64,000 nt of DNA from Acidobacteriota bacterium (GCA_016710075.1 JADJLO010000001.1:1-64000); one strand, 5' to 3'; positions 7,333-16,542 are shown, counted from the first letter of the stretch. Notes: generated from the letters alone by a model not told the origin. Numbers and translations: made by a program.

Positions 7333-7414
7333 ATCCACGTTCTACCGGAGGCGCTGCCGTCTTCTTGACAAAATCTATACCGACGGCGGCGCCCAGGCCA
7401 GCTGGTCGTTAGGC
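7327..7414 (+). other. Integron attC site (88 bp) after GNAT gene
   Basis: The site begins GCCTGAA (imperfect RYYYAAC) and ends with a perfect GTTAGGC. Left-arm sequence GGAGGCGCTGCCGTC pairs with the right arm, whose reverse complement reads TGGGCGCCGCCGTC. The length equals that of the sites at 5071 and 5590. It overlaps the stop codon of the acetyltransferase gene and marks the last plus-strand gene of the cassette region. Confidence 0.7.
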
Positions 7415-7515
7415 GCACTTTCAAAGATCTACTATTGTAGGCTTATCCACAATTTTGATGAAACAGTGTTCACCTTGGTCAAATCAGACAAATCAGGCTT
7501 GGCAGAAGTACGGCC

Positions 7516-8097
7516 TCAAACAAGCCCGGAGAGAGCCTTCGACACCTGCTCTCGCAATATCGGCAACACATCCTCGGCGAACCAGGGATTGCGTCTGAGC
7601 CACAGCCGATTGCGCGGGCTGGGGTGCGGCAACGGCAGGAAGCGCGGCAGGTATTCAGTGTAGTTCGCCACTGTTTGAGTCAGTGTGGGTTTGGCGTGTT
7701 CTTTCAAGTAAAAAGCCTGGGCATAGCTGCCAATCAGCAACGTCAATTTGATTTTCGGCATGGCGGCGAGCAGCGGCGGATGCCAGAGCGGCGCGCATTC
7801 AGGGCGGGGCGGCAGATCGCCGCTTTTGCCCTTGCCGGGATAACAGAATCCTGCCGGCACGATGGCAATTTGCCGTTCGTCATAAAACTGCTCGCGCGTC
7901 AGTTGCAGCCACTCACGCAGCGTATCGCCCGAAGGGTCGTTCCAGGGGATGCCGGTTTCGTGAACGCGTCGTCCGGGCGCCTGGCCGACAAGCAGCAGTC
8001 TCGCATTGTTGTGAGCGCGCAAGACCGGTTTGGGTTCGTGTGGCAGATGCGCGGCACACACCCGGCATTCACGAATTTTCTTGAGCAACGATTGCAT
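7516..8097 (-). CDS. Uracil-DNA glycosylase family protein
   Basis: This 193-residue protein fits the uracil-DNA glycosylase superfamily. It has an early cysteine pair (CRVCAAHLP), the water-activating loop LLVGQAPGRRVHETGIPWND (motif 1, GQAPG), a central strand LTLLIGSYAQAFYL and the C-terminal DNA-contact loop H-P-S-P-R-N. It is shorter than the four-cysteine family 4 enzymes, and resembles the group often annotated only as UDG-family. It would excise uracil from DNA in the cytoplasm. Its ATG directly follows the stop codon of the gamma-glutamyltransferase gene, so it is probably translated from the same message. Confidence 0.88.
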   Translation of the reverse strand: MQSLLKKIRECRVCAAHLPHEPKPVLRAHNNARLLLVGQAPGRRVHETGIPWNDPSGDTLREWLQLTREQFYDERQIAIVPAGFCYPGKGKSGDLPPRPECAPLWHPPLLAAMPKIKLTLLIGSYAQAFYLKEHAKPTLTQTVANYTEYLPRFLPLPHPSPRNRLWLRRNPWFAEDVLPILREQVSKALSGLV

Positions 8098-9762
8098 CTA
8101 GTACCCTTTGACTGAGCCGCCACGCCGTCCGTCTGACCAGGCCACGCGCCATTGGTTTGCCTCTTCGATCAGAATCGCCTGGACATCGCCCTGCGAGCGC
8201 AGCGTGGGGTTGAGACTGTGTCCCATTAGTTTGAGCCGCTCAGCCACGTCATAAACCAGTGCACCCGGTTCAGCTTCAACCACATTTGTCGCCGCATGAA
8301 TCCGCGGATATTCAAGGGCATCGCGCAGGGACATTTTGAAATCCAGTATGTTCGAGATCACTTGAAACAACGTGCTGGGAATCGTCGCGCCGCCCGGCGT
8401 TCCTATGCTGAAGAATAATTCTCCGCCGGGACGCAGAACGATCGTCGGTGACATTGTTGAAGGGTAGCGCCGCCCCGGCGTCAGCATTCGTGCCTGCGAG
8501 CCGGAAAAAACTTCCATATGATTGTTCAACAGCACGCCGGTTCCTTTGGCCATGACCTGCGAGCCGTAAAAGCCGCTCAGTGTATAGGTATTCGATACGA
8601 GATTGCCTTCAGAGTCGATCACCGTGAAGTGAGTCGTGTCCTTTGATTCGTTGCTAGTCGGGGCGGGCGTCGAAGGGGTCGCTTTTTCAAGCGAGAGATT
8701 CTGCACGCTTTCGCTGGTGTAGCTGTCGCTGAGGTAACCCGCAATCGCTTCGTAATTATTGGCTGCGGCAAGGTTGCGAGCGGCAAACCCGCGCCGCATG
8801 GCTTCAATCTGCAAATGGCGCACGGCGACAGAACCTTCGCGGCCCAATTCAACCGGATAGCGATTCATGACCTGAAGCATGACAGCCAGCGCGATGCCGC
8901 CGCTCGAAGATGGGGCCATGGTGAATACCTTGTGCCCTCGATAGCTCACCTGCAATGGTTCGACCTCTTTCGCCTCATAACCACGCAAATCGGCCTCCGT
9001 GATCACGCCGCCGTTCGCTTTCATATCAGCGGCGATCAGCCGTGCCGTTTCGCCTTCGTAAAACTCTTTCCATCCGCGTTTCTGCATGCGAGCCAGCGTG
9101 CGCGCCAGTTCCGGCTGCTTGACTATTTCGCCCTGTTGCAGCGGTTTGTCCGATCCGTGCATAAAGACTCTGGCTGTTTCCGGAAACGATTTCATAACCG
9201 GAACCTGTAACTTGAGAATCAATTCCATCCGCTGCGAGGCAGGGTATCCATCCTTGGCCAGCCGCCGCGCCGTTTCCAGGCACTGTGACCACTTCAACCT
9301 GCCATAACGTGCGTGCATCAGCCCTAGTCCTGCGGGTGTGCCGGGCACGGCGACGGACTTGTATCCAACATTTGCTTCCGCTCTGGTTTTGAACATGTCG
9401 GGGGTCGAGGCCGCGGGCGCTGTGCCGGCATAATCAAATGCCGTCACCTTTCCATTTGCCAGCCGCACCAGCGCATAGCCGCTGCCTCCGAGATTGCCTG
9501 CCTCCGGATGCACTACCGCGAGCGTCACTCCGACGGCAACTGCCGCGTCAATCGCATTGCCGCCCTTGCGCAGTATCTCCATTCCCGCGTCGGTCGCTAA
9601 TTCGTTGACCGAGGCTACAACCGCTTTCGGGAAGCGCGCGGGCTGGCTGACCATCGGGCGCGGGGCTTCCAGTCGCAGGCCGCTTTGCGAACGCTCCTGC
9701 GCGAATAAAGGATTCGCAAGCAGCGGATTTAAGATAAGCAACAACGCAAGGACGAATTTCAT
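8098..9762 (-). CDS. ggt: Gamma-glutamyltransferase
   Basis: The 554-residue precursor has a signal peptide (MKFVLALLLILNPLLANPLF) and is exported. It shows the family landmarks: AVVASVNELATDAGMEILRK and GGNAIDAAVAVG near the start, GNLGGSGYALVRL, and the autoprocessing site D-T-T-H-F-T around residue 377, where the Thr becomes the N-terminal nucleophile of the small subunit. Further on are LNNHM and PRRYPSTMSP-like GRRYPSTMSPTIVLR. The enzyme cleaves gamma-glutamyl amides such as glutathione. The start at 9762 was chosen over 9807 because a GGGGG ribosome site lies just ahead and the signal peptide starts there. It lies 84 bases after the penicillin-acylase gene and touches the UDG gene. Confidence 0.93.
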   Translation of the reverse strand: MKFVLALLLILNPLLANPLFAQERSQSGLRLEAPRPMVSQPARFPKAVVASVNELATDAGMEILRKGGNAIDAAVAVGVTLAVVHPEAGNLGGSGYALVRLANGKVTAFDYAGTAPAASTPDMFKTRAEANVGYKSVAVPGTPAGLGLMHARYGRLKWSQCLETARRLAKDGYPASQRMELILKLQVPVMKSFPETARVFMHGSDKPLQQGEIVKQPELARTLARMQKRGWKEFYEGETARLIAADMKANGGVITEADLRGYEAKEVEPLQVSYRGHKVFTMAPSSSGGIALAVMLQVMNRYPVELGREGSVAVRHLQIEAMRRGFAARNLAAANNYEAIAGYLSDSYTSESVQNLSLEKATPSTPAPTSNESKDTTHFTVIDSEGNLVSNTYTLSGFYGSQVMAKGTGVLLNNHMEVFSGSQARMLTPGRRYPSTMSPTIVLRPGGELFFSIGTPGGATIPSTLFQVISNILDFKMSLRDALEYPRIHAATNVVEAEPGALVYDVAERLKLMGHSLNPTLRSQGDVQAILIEEANQWRVAWSDGRRGGSVKGY

Positions 9763-9846
9763 TACAAAACCCCCAACTGTCGTTAAACGACTCCGAACAA
9801 AAAACATTGTTTACAAAGTAATTGTATCAGCGCCATTTCAGCTTTC

Positions 9847-12054
9847 TTACGGGTGATACTCCCGCTCCAGATTGGCTTTGATCTCGGCTTCGGTAAACCA
9901 GACGCGTTTGAATTGACCTTTGGCAAAAAGCGGCGCCTGATCGGTGCTGTGCTTCGAAGCCGTATTCGATGTCTGACCGTAGGCGAGCAGCGAGTAAGCC
10001 TTGAGCGGTTTGGAGAACTCGACGGCGAAAATCCATCCGTCCCCGCCGCCAACCATAGGCTTGTCGCGGTTGATGGTTCCGACCACGCGTTTGCCGTCCG
10101 GGGCCTCCCCGAACTGCACGACGTGAAACAGGCCGTATGTCCCGCTTGCTCCGGTTGCAGGCAGGTCAACGTCGCCCAGCCTGATGCGATGAGCCTCACC
10201 CCACGCGACATTCTCGTTGCCGAATTTCTGCCTCGTCCAGCGGACGGCGTCTTCAAAATGCTTCACCGCCAGAGCGGTATCGGATAAGCCGGAGGGCGTC
10301 TTTGCCGGATTCTGCGCGGTCCAGGTAACGGCGAAGGGCTGCTTGATTGCGGCGCTGTAAGTGTCCCAGAACCGCAGGAAGAGCACCCCGCCACGACTCT
10401 CTGCCGCAGTTTGATTGTCCCAGGCTTCGATCACAGCCAGCCCGCGTCGCAAATCATCCGATGGATTCGGCGTCTGCCGAATGGCCTTGATCAGGTCGGG
10501 TTTGACGCGGTCGCCGAGCAGCATCTTCGGATTGAATTTCAAGCGCATCACATCTGAGAGCGAAAACTTCTGCTGGCCTTCCAGCATCTCCAGCGACATC
10601 TGCGAGCGCAGCCGAAGCGGCACGCCGGGTTCGATGTATGACGGATACTTTTTCGGATCGAGCAGGCTGCGCAGGGAGGTCCACCACGGCGCGTCGTTGC
10701 AATTCTGCACGTAGCCGCCGGTGGGATTGAATAACTGCGGCAGATCCTCGGTGGGATGCAATCCACTCCAGACGTATTTGCTCGTCTCGCCCGGCACGTC
10801 CAGCCGATAATCCATTCCATCATCAAGGCGCTTCGGCAGGCGGCCATTCCAAAGATACAAGATGTTTCCAGCGGCGTCTGCATAGCCGATATTGAACATC
10901 GGCACAAGATTCTTTTTCAGCGTTGCATAATACTCGGCGTAGCTGTTGGCTTTGGTCATCTCGTACCAGCCTTCGTAAAAGCGCACTTCGTCGAGAATGG
11001 ATGATTTGATGGCAAAGGCTTTGTCGCGCGTTCGATGCACGACCGGGCCGAGGTGTGAATACCAGTATGCGCGCCGCACTGTTTTCATCGAGCTATCCGC
11101 GCTTTTCACCGTGACCGCAAATTCCCGTCTTGTCAGCGGCATCGTCTTGCCGTCGAAAACGTAATGATCAGGGATCTTGGTATCGAGCGTCAGCGCATAG
11201 ACATCCTGCAAATCGATATTATTGACGGTGTGCGTCCAGCCCAGATGTTCGTTGAAACCGCTGGTGAGCATCGGCCGCCCTGCGAAGGTCGAGCCATAAA
11301 AATTGAGCTTGCCCGGCACGGTAACATGCGCTTCCCAGTAGAGCACTGACCATGCCTGATGCGGATTGCCCAGCAGAATCGGGTTGCCCGAAGTCGTCCG
11401 CGAACCCGCAAGACTCCACAGGTTAGACCCGTTCTCGCTTTCAGGCTCGGTGAAATAGGCCGCCAGTTCATCACGATCGAGCGGAGACTTGAGGTTCCCG
11501 GTTTGTTCATTCGCCGGATATTTCTGCTTCAACGCCTCAACACTGTCATTGAAAGCAAAACGAGTGACTTCCTGTCGGCTGCGCGCCAGCACGTCCACGC
11601 CATCGAATGTCGGAATCCAGCCGGGCAGGGAATTACGATGCTTCTCGACATAACGATTGAAGCCCGCAGCATACGCATTCATGAGCTGCTGCCCCAGCGG
11701 ACTGAGCTTGTCGAAGTTCAGTTTCGACTGCTCGTAGAGCCCATAACGTTGCGCGGTAAAGTCGCTCTCAATGCCTGTGCCGGTATACTTCGCTTCTTCG
11801 CCGCGAGCGCTGATAAAGCGCCGCGCGATCTCTACGCAATGATCCTCGGCCTGCGCATATCCCATGCCATAGGCCGCCGATTCTTCCGTTTTGGCCAGAA
11901 TATGCGGCACGCCGTAAGTGTCGCGCCGGATCGTGACCTGATCGGAAAGCGTGCCTTTTGCGGCGGCAACATTGAATCCGTCATTTCGGACAAGTACGAA
12001 GATCGTGGCTGCTGTAAGAACTGCAACCGCAAGAAACGTAATTTGCTTTTTCAT
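9847..12054 (-). CDS. Penicillin acylase family (Ntn-hydrolase) protein
   Basis: The 735-residue precursor has a signal peptide (MKKQITFLAVAVLTAATIFV). It is laid out like acylases of the penicillin amidase/aculeacin A type: alpha chain with IRRDTYGVPHILAKTEESA and GYAQAEDHCVEIARR, a spacer, then the autocleavage site E-N-G-S-N-L-W with Ser near residue 209, followed by AGSRTTSGNPILLGNPHQAW. The beta chain holds HTVNNIDLQDVYAL and the late catalytic-site Asn/Arg region (RLRSQMSLEMLEGQ, WGEAHRIRLGDVDLP). Members hydrolyse amide bonds of acylated amino compounds, including acyl-homoserine lactones in some relatives; the substrate here is unknown. AGGAGACGAG precedes the ATG. It probably leads an operon with ggt and the UDG gene. 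Confidence 0.92.
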   Translation of the reverse strand: MKKQITFLAVAVLTAATIFVLVRNDGFNVAAAKGTLSDQVTIRRDTYGVPHILAKTEESAAYGMGYAQAEDHCVEIARRFISARGEEAKYTGTGIESDFTAQRYGLYEQSKLNFDKLSPLGQQLMNAYAAGFNRYVEKHRNSLPGWIPTFDGVDVLARSRQEVTRFAFNDSVEALKQKYPANEQTGNLKSPLDRDELAAYFTEPESENGSNLWSLAGSRTTSGNPILLGNPHQAWSVLYWEAHVTVPGKLNFYGSTFAGRPMLTSGFNEHLGWTHTVNNIDLQDVYALTLDTKIPDHYVFDGKTMPLTRREFAVTVKSADSSMKTVRRAYWYSHLGPVVHRTRDKAFAIKSSILDEVRFYEGWYEMTKANSYAEYYATLKKNLVPMFNIGYADAAGNILYLWNGRLPKRLDDGMDYRLDVPGETSKYVWSGLHPTEDLPQLFNPTGGYVQNCNDAPWWTSLRSLLDPKKYPSYIEPGVPLRLRSQMSLEMLEGQQKFSLSDVMRLKFNPKMLLGDRVKPDLIKAIRQTPNPSDDLRRGLAVIEAWDNQTAAESRGGVLFLRFWDTYSAAIKQPFAVTWTAQNPAKTPSGLSDTALAVKHFEDAVRWTRQKFGNENVAWGEAHRIRLGDVDLPATGASGTYGLFHVVQFGEAPDGKRVVGTINRDKPMVGGGDGWIFAVEFSKPLKAYSLLAYGQTSNTASKHSTDQAPLFAKGQFKRVWFTEAEIKANLEREYHP

Positions 12055-12202
12055 CTCGTCTCCTCTTTTGCATCGCCCATAATCAACCGGGTCTGTTGGC
12101 GTCTGGTTGTCTGGTATTGAAAACAGTTGTGGTCACGATTCTAAGTTGAATTGCCTGCGATTTCGAGCGAAGACAGAACAAACTCCTGGGAGGCGGTAAA
12201 AG

Positions 12203-12310
<108 letters not shown>

Positions 12311-12343
12311 CGGCGATCACGTCATGCTTTAACTTTGCGGACG

Positions 12344-12390
12344 TGCCATACCGTTGGCGATTTTTTTGTAATTCGCCAATAGTATCAGTA
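12344..12390. repeat. Family 1 repeat, copy B (short, degenerate)
   Basis: The left half CCATACCGTTGGCGATT and the right half AATTCGCCAATAGTATCAGTA are reverse complements with several changes. They match the ends of copies A and E with almost nothing between them, so this is a collapsed copy. Confidence 0.6.
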
Positions 12391-12453
12391 CGTATTTTTC
12401 ATTAATACGGTGTTATTCAAGACCTTGCGTTCTTCTTGACTGACATGGTACGT

Positions 12454-12471
12454 TTACTGACCAGTCGGTAA
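12454..12471. promoter_or_regulatory. TetR-type palindromic operator
   Basis: TTACTGACCAGTCGGTAA is an 18-base inverted repeat of the TTACnGACnnGTCnGTAA type often bound by TetR-family repressors. It lies 71 bases before the hydrolase start at 12543. No tetR gene is in the window. A near relative is at 34335-34352. Confidence 0.5.
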
Positions 12472-12542
12472 GTTGGTTTTGATTTTATTATATGATGGTG
12501 ACGAGTCTCGTCATTCAGCGATATTTTCCGGGGGGGCACGCC

Positions 12543-14168
12543 ATGAATCAGATCCTTCGTGATTTTGCCAAAGGCGCAAGAGCGCTCGGCTGGCTGCTGG
12601 TCGGCCTGTCGGTCTTCGTATACGCACAGCAACAAGAACCCCGGCAGGCGGAAGTGGTGCAGCAGGGCTTGTTGATTTCGCAAAACCATCTCGACATCGA
12701 AACCTGCACGGTGCGTTTTCGGACGGTGCGGAACATCGCCAATCCGCAGGGTGAACTTGCCAGGGAACTCGATCAACTCGCGGCGGATGTTGCGCGTGCG
12801 CAGGGTGCGGGGCAAACCTCCGAAGTGCGTCGCCTGATAGCCAAAGGCTTCACGCGGCTGGGCGGTCAGCAGTGGACACCGCGAGACGAATTCAAGCACG
12901 GGCTGATTTTGCGCACCGACAGTCGCGTGCTCGATCCGGCGCAACCCGTCGTGGCGCGGCTGGGACAGATTTATCCTGCGGCGTATGCGCCGACCAAACC
13001 GTTCAGGTTGCGCGTCGCCCTGCACGCGGTTGACCGTTCGTTGCAACGGCTGGCGCAACCTGGGGCAGAAGTTAAGGCGCTGGGCAGTTATGAAGCGCTC
13101 AACCGCGACTGGCTGGATGCGCCGTTTGGCCTGGTGGTGAATTTGAGCGGCGTCAAGGAAGGCGGCTACCTGCTCGTCGCCGAATTGCTGGAAGGCGATC
13201 AGCCCTTTCACAAGGTGTGGGCGGGGATCAATGTTGTGCCGGGCTACTTGACGCAACGCGCTGAAATCGAACGGCGTTTGAACGCGCTCAAGGCGCGCGA
13301 AAACAGCAAGCTGAGCGTGCATTATCCCTTTGATTTTGCCGACAAGGTCAATCTGGGCGCGATGGAACCGGGCAATTACAACTTCTCTGCCGAACTGGAG
13401 CTGTCGCGGCAATTGCTCGCCAGCCTCGAAGCCGGCAAAGATCCGCTTTATCAAGCGACCGGCAGCTCCAAACGGCATTATCTGTTGAAAGAGGCGAACG
13501 AAGTTTTGCCCGTGCGACTGTACGTGCCTAAAGGTTACGATGCCCAGCGCAAATGGCCATTGATCGTGGCCTTGCATGGTCTTGGCGGCACGGAAGACAC
13601 GATGTTGCGCCGCGACGATGGCTTGCTGGCAAAACTCGCTGATGAGCACGGCTACATTGTGGTCACACCGCTCGGGTTTCGCGTCAACGGGGCATACGGG
13701 CAAAACGCGGAGCGTATGCTTGATCCGGCGCGTAAACGCATTGTTATGCTAAGCGAAGCCGACGTGCTGGCGGCGCTGGCGATGGTCCGGCAGGAATACC
13801 AGATTGATGATGACCGCACCTATCTGATGGGTCATTCGATGGGCGGAAACGGCACGTGGTATCTGGGCGCAAAACATGCGATGCAGTGGGCCGCCATCGC
13901 CCCCATCGCAGCAGGTGGCATGACGCCACAGCAGATCGATCTCGAAGCCTTGCGCCAGACACCGGTATTCGTCAGTCACGGCGCAAAGGATATGACGGCG
14001 CCGGTTGAGCGTTCGCGCGTGATGACTGCCCGGCTGAAGGAATTGGGTTACACCTGCGAATACTTTGAGCTTGCCGACGGCACGCATGAATCCATTGTCG
14101 TTCCGGCAATGCCACAGATTTTCGCTTTCTTCGACAAACACAAGCGCCGATCAGCAGCGGCTAAATAG
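12543..14168 (+). CDS. Secreted alpha/beta hydrolase, esterase/peptidase type
   Basis: The 541-residue protein starts with a signal peptide (ALGWLLVGLSVFVYAQ). The first 330 residues are a helical and beta region of unknown role. The C-terminal catalytic domain starts near residue 320 with LPVRLYVPKGYDAQRKWPLI and VALHGLGGTEDT, and contains the nucleophile elbow GHSMGGNGTW with Ser432, a likely acid in HGAKDMTAPV and a histidine in ADGTHESIV. This is the layout of PHB-depolymerase-like and prolyl-oligopeptidase-like esterases. The ATG at 12543 is preceded by GGGGGG and fits the signal peptide; 12492 is too early. A TetR-type operator lies upstream, so the gene may answer to a small-molecule signal. 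Confidence 0.85.
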   Translation: MNQILRDFAKGARALGWLLVGLSVFVYAQQQEPRQAEVVQQGLLISQNHLDIETCTVRFRTVRNIANPQGELARELDQLAADVARAQGAGQTSEVRRLIAKGFTRLGGQQWTPRDEFKHGLILRTDSRVLDPAQPVVARLGQIYPAAYAPTKPFRLRVALHAVDRSLQRLAQPGAEVKALGSYEALNRDWLDAPFGLVVNLSGVKEGGYLLVAELLEGDQPFHKVWAGINVVPGYLTQRAEIERRLNALKARENSKLSVHYPFDFADKVNLGAMEPGNYNFSAELELSRQLLASLEAGKDPLYQATGSSKRHYLLKEANEVLPVRLYVPKGYDAQRKWPLIVALHGLGGTEDTMLRRDDGLLAKLADEHGYIVVTPLGFRVNGAYGQNAERMLDPARKRIVMLSEADVLAALAMVRQEYQIDDDRTYLMGHSMGGNGTWYLGAKHAMQWAAIAPIAAGGMTPQQIDLEALRQTPVFVSHGAKDMTAPVERSRVMTARLKELGYTCEYFELADGTHESIVVPAMPQIFAFFDKHKRRSAAAK

Positions 14169-14213
14169 CCGGCAAACAAGACCAGCAGAAAGAGTTGTCC
14201 AAAAGGAGCACAT

Positions 14214-14498
14214 GTGCAAAGAACAGTCTTTTCACTCTTTACCAATGTGCCGTTGGCGCTCGTCTGCTCGGCGGTGATTGTAAAGGCGCCAGCCTCGACC
14301 GCGGTATTGAAAGGCATCGTCGTCGACAATGCAGGAGCCTTTGCGCCCGGAGCCGTCGTGATGTTGGCGAAGGTCAGCACCGGGAAGAACCGCACGTTCA
14401 CGATGATTGCCTCCGCCCCGTTGTTATTTCTCGATTTGCCTTTGTCCGATTACGTCACCCGACATATCATTTCAGTAGCCGGTAGGTCGTATATGTAA
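14214..14498 (+). pseudogene. TonB-receptor N-terminal remnant (carboxypeptidase-regulatory-like domain)
   Basis: The 94-codon frame (GTG start, AAAAGGAG ribosome site) begins with a signal peptide (LFTNVPLALVCSAVIV), then reads LKGIVVDNAGAFAPGAVVML and AKVSTGKNRTFTM. This is the beta-sandwich carboxypeptidase-regulatory-like domain that starts many acidobacterial TonB-dependent receptors (G-x-V-x-D-x-x-G-A-x-x-P-G-A). Those proteins run to about 1000 residues; here everything after the first strands is gone and the last 25 codons look random. It is most simply a truncated gene. It begins 45 bases after the hydrolase. Confidence 0.6.
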
Positions 14499-14581
14499 AG
14501 TGTAAGGCCTGTACCTTTCCAATAAGATCGGTTCGGGACGAATGTGGATGTTTTTCCGGGAATAGCCGGACGGTCTTCTTC

Positions 14582-14628
14582 CTGATTATTTGGCTGATTA
14601 TTTGGCTGAATTTTGGCTGATTGTCTGG
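14582..14628 (+). repeat. Four 12-bp tandem repeats upstream of malate synthase
   Basis: CTGATTATTTGG occurs twice in direct tandem (14582-14605), followed by CTGAATTTTGG and CTGATTGTCTGG. The unit spacing is 12, 12 and 11 bases, near one helical turn. The array ends 34 bases before the malate synthase ATG, in the position of a leader or promoter-proximal binding site. It could be an operator array or a slippage product. Confidence 0.55.
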
Positions 14629-14661
14629 ATTGCCGGAATAGATCAGGAGTATCAGAAACAA

Positions 14662-16542
14662 ATGACTCGAACACTTGAATACCGCAATGGCGTGCTTACC
14701 GCATACCCGGATGTTTATACCTCGGCGGCGCTTGACGCATTGGAGGCGCTGGCGCCGCTCAACCGTGATCGACGCGACCTCATGTCAGCGCGCACCCAGC
14801 GGAGACTGGCGAGGGCGCGCGACCACAGGCCGCTCGCTTTTCCAGACCCCGAGTTGCTGATCCCGCGGACCGGCATCAGCGTTCGGGATGCCCGTGCAGG
14901 CAATTTCGATGGCAGCGAGATTCCGCCCCGTTTGCAGCGCCAGTGGATACAGGGCACCGGGCCAGCCGCCAGGCCGCGGGGAAACACCGAGGCGGGTCTG
15001 CGCAATGTTGCCTACGCGCTCCTCTCGGGCGCCGACGGTTGGATGTTCGACGGCGAGGACGCGCTCGGACAGGTCAACTTCATGTCACTCGACAACCAGC
15101 GCAGCCTGCAACTGGCGCTTGCCAGGGACCCGCTCTTCCTGCGCGTCGCAGAAGAGGTCGCTGGCGAGATGAACCAGTGGGCCGAAGCGTTCTTCGGGCG
15201 GGCCATCGTCGCGGACTGGCGCGAGCAGCTTGACTTCACAACTGTGCTCTTTCGCGCTCGCGGCCTGCACCTCGACGACCGCCACGTGCGTGAGCAGGAC
15301 GGAGCCGGCTTCTCCGCTTCAATCGTTGACCTTGTGCTTTACGTAGTCAACAACCACGATCGCCTGCGCGCCTTGGAAAGCCCGGTGGTCTTGTACCTGC
15401 CGAAGATTCAGACCGCCGAAGAGGCGGCGCTGTGGAACGACCTGCTCGCGGCGCTCGAGGGGTACCTCGGGCTGCCGGTAGGGACCATCAAGGCCTACGT
15501 CCTCGTCGAACAGATTGAAGCAGCCTTTCAGTTGATGGAGATTCGCGCCGCCCTTGGCCGTCACTTCGTCGGCTTCAACACCGGGCGCTGGGATTACATC
15601 AACAGCGTTGCCGACGCGATGACCTGGGACCCGGACTTCATCAACCCCAATATTGACGCAATCGTCATGACTTACGGCTACATGCGCGCCTACGAAGACC
15701 GTGTGCGCCGTGCGGTGAACACGCCGGACCGGAATGGTCGCTGCGCGTTGTGGCAGGGCGGGATGGAGCCCAACATCCCTGTCGGCTCGGAGGCGGGCGT
15801 CACTGCGGGCATGAAGAGGGCCAGGGCCGGCGGTGAGCGCGAGCAGCTTGCTGGAGCGAGCGGCAAGTGGGTAGCGCACTGGAAGATGGTGCATATCGTG
15901 CGCCCGGTCTGGGAAGTGGCCGGCGCCGATAATCAGCTCGGACGCAAGTTTCCGCCGCTCACCTATACGCCGGAGGACGCTGTTGCCCTGGTGTCGCTGG
16001 AGGCCGCGCCGCGCACCGTGCGGGGCGCCCGCGACCTGCTGAGCGTCGCGTTGCAGTACGGCAACGCCTTCGGCAGGGGGTTCCAGGCCGCAGCGCTCAA
16101 GCCGGCGGACTTCTTCGGCAACGACGATGTGCTCTACCTGATGGAGGACATGGCGACCGGCGAGATCCGCCTGAGCATCCTTTGGGAGTGGCTGCACAAG
16201 GGCGCGAAGCTTACCGACGACGACCCCGCAACCGGCGTCCGCGCCGGCGGGATTTTTGACACGGCGCTCTTCGAGCGGTTGCTCACCGAAGAGTACGAGA
16301 AGCTGCTGGCGGCGAGCGACCGCGACGTCCACAATGACTCGAAGGCGACCACGCTGCCCATCGCGCGTGAAATCGTCGCGGCCTACGTCGCCAATCCCGT
16401 GAAGCTGCCCTGGTACATAGATCTTTTGAATCTCAATCTTGATAACCACGACCTCGTGGCAGCCAGATCCCGCATCCGGGCATACATCGAAGCCTTCGAG
16501 CGGGACGGGACCCGGATCACCGAAAATCAGGATTTTATATAA
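14662..16542 (+). CDS. aceB: Malate synthase
   Basis: The 626-residue protein (ATG at 14662, CAGGAG upstream) fits the malate synthase A type: GADGWMFDGEDALGQVNFMS with the active-site Asp/Glu region, VVLYLPKIQTAEEAALWNDL, LVEQIEAAFQLMEIRAALG, GFNTGRWDYINSVADAMTWD and MTYGYMRAYEDRV. It condenses glyoxylate with acetyl-CoA to malate in the cytoplasm. It is about 90 residues longer than E. coli AceB, mainly through the C-terminal third. Isocitrate lyase follows after 25 bases, so the two form a glyoxylate-bypass operon. The gene is more GC-rich than its left neighbours. The family call is strong; the A-type label is slightly less sure because of the length. Confidence 0.9.
   Translation: MTRTLEYRNGVLTAYPDVYTSAALDALEALAPLNRDRRDLMSARTQRRLARARDHRPLAFPDPELLIPRTGISVRDARAGNFDGSEIPPRLQRQWIQGTGPAARPRGNTEAGLRNVAYALLSGADGWMFDGEDALGQVNFMSLDNQRSLQLALARDPLFLRVAEEVAGEMNQWAEAFFGRAIVADWREQLDFTTVLFRARGLHLDDRHVREQDGAGFSASIVDLVLYVVNNHDRLRALESPVVLYLPKIQTAEEAALWNDLLAALEGYLGLPVGTIKAYVLVEQIEAAFQLMEIRAALGRHFVGFNTGRWDYINSVADAMTWDPDFINPNIDAIVMTYGYMRAYEDRVRRAVNTPDRNGRCALWQGGMEPNIPVGSEAGVTAGMKRARAGGEREQLAGASGKWVAHWKMVHIVRPVWEVAGADNQLGRKFPPLTYTPEDAVALVSLEAAPRTVRGARDLLSVALQYGNAFGRGFQAAALKPADFFGNDDVLYLMEDMATGEIRLSILWEWLHKGAKLTDDDPATGVRAGGIFDTALFERLLTEEYEKLLAASDRDVHNDSKATTLPIAREIVAAYVANPVKLPWYIDLLNLNLDNHDLVAARSRIRAYIEAFERDGTRITENQDFI

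Noticed and set aside
11359..12120. A 253-codon open frame on the plus strand
   Set aside because: It is antisense to the penicillin-acylase-family gene and has no start context or family features.
12417..13703. A 428-codon open frame on the minus strand
   Set aside because: It is antisense to the well-supported hydrolase at 12543-14168, has no domain resemblance and arises from the high-GC codon bias of the real gene.
15319..16449. A 376-codon open frame on the minus strand
   Set aside because: It lies fully antisense to malate synthase and shows the low-information composition of a shadow frame.
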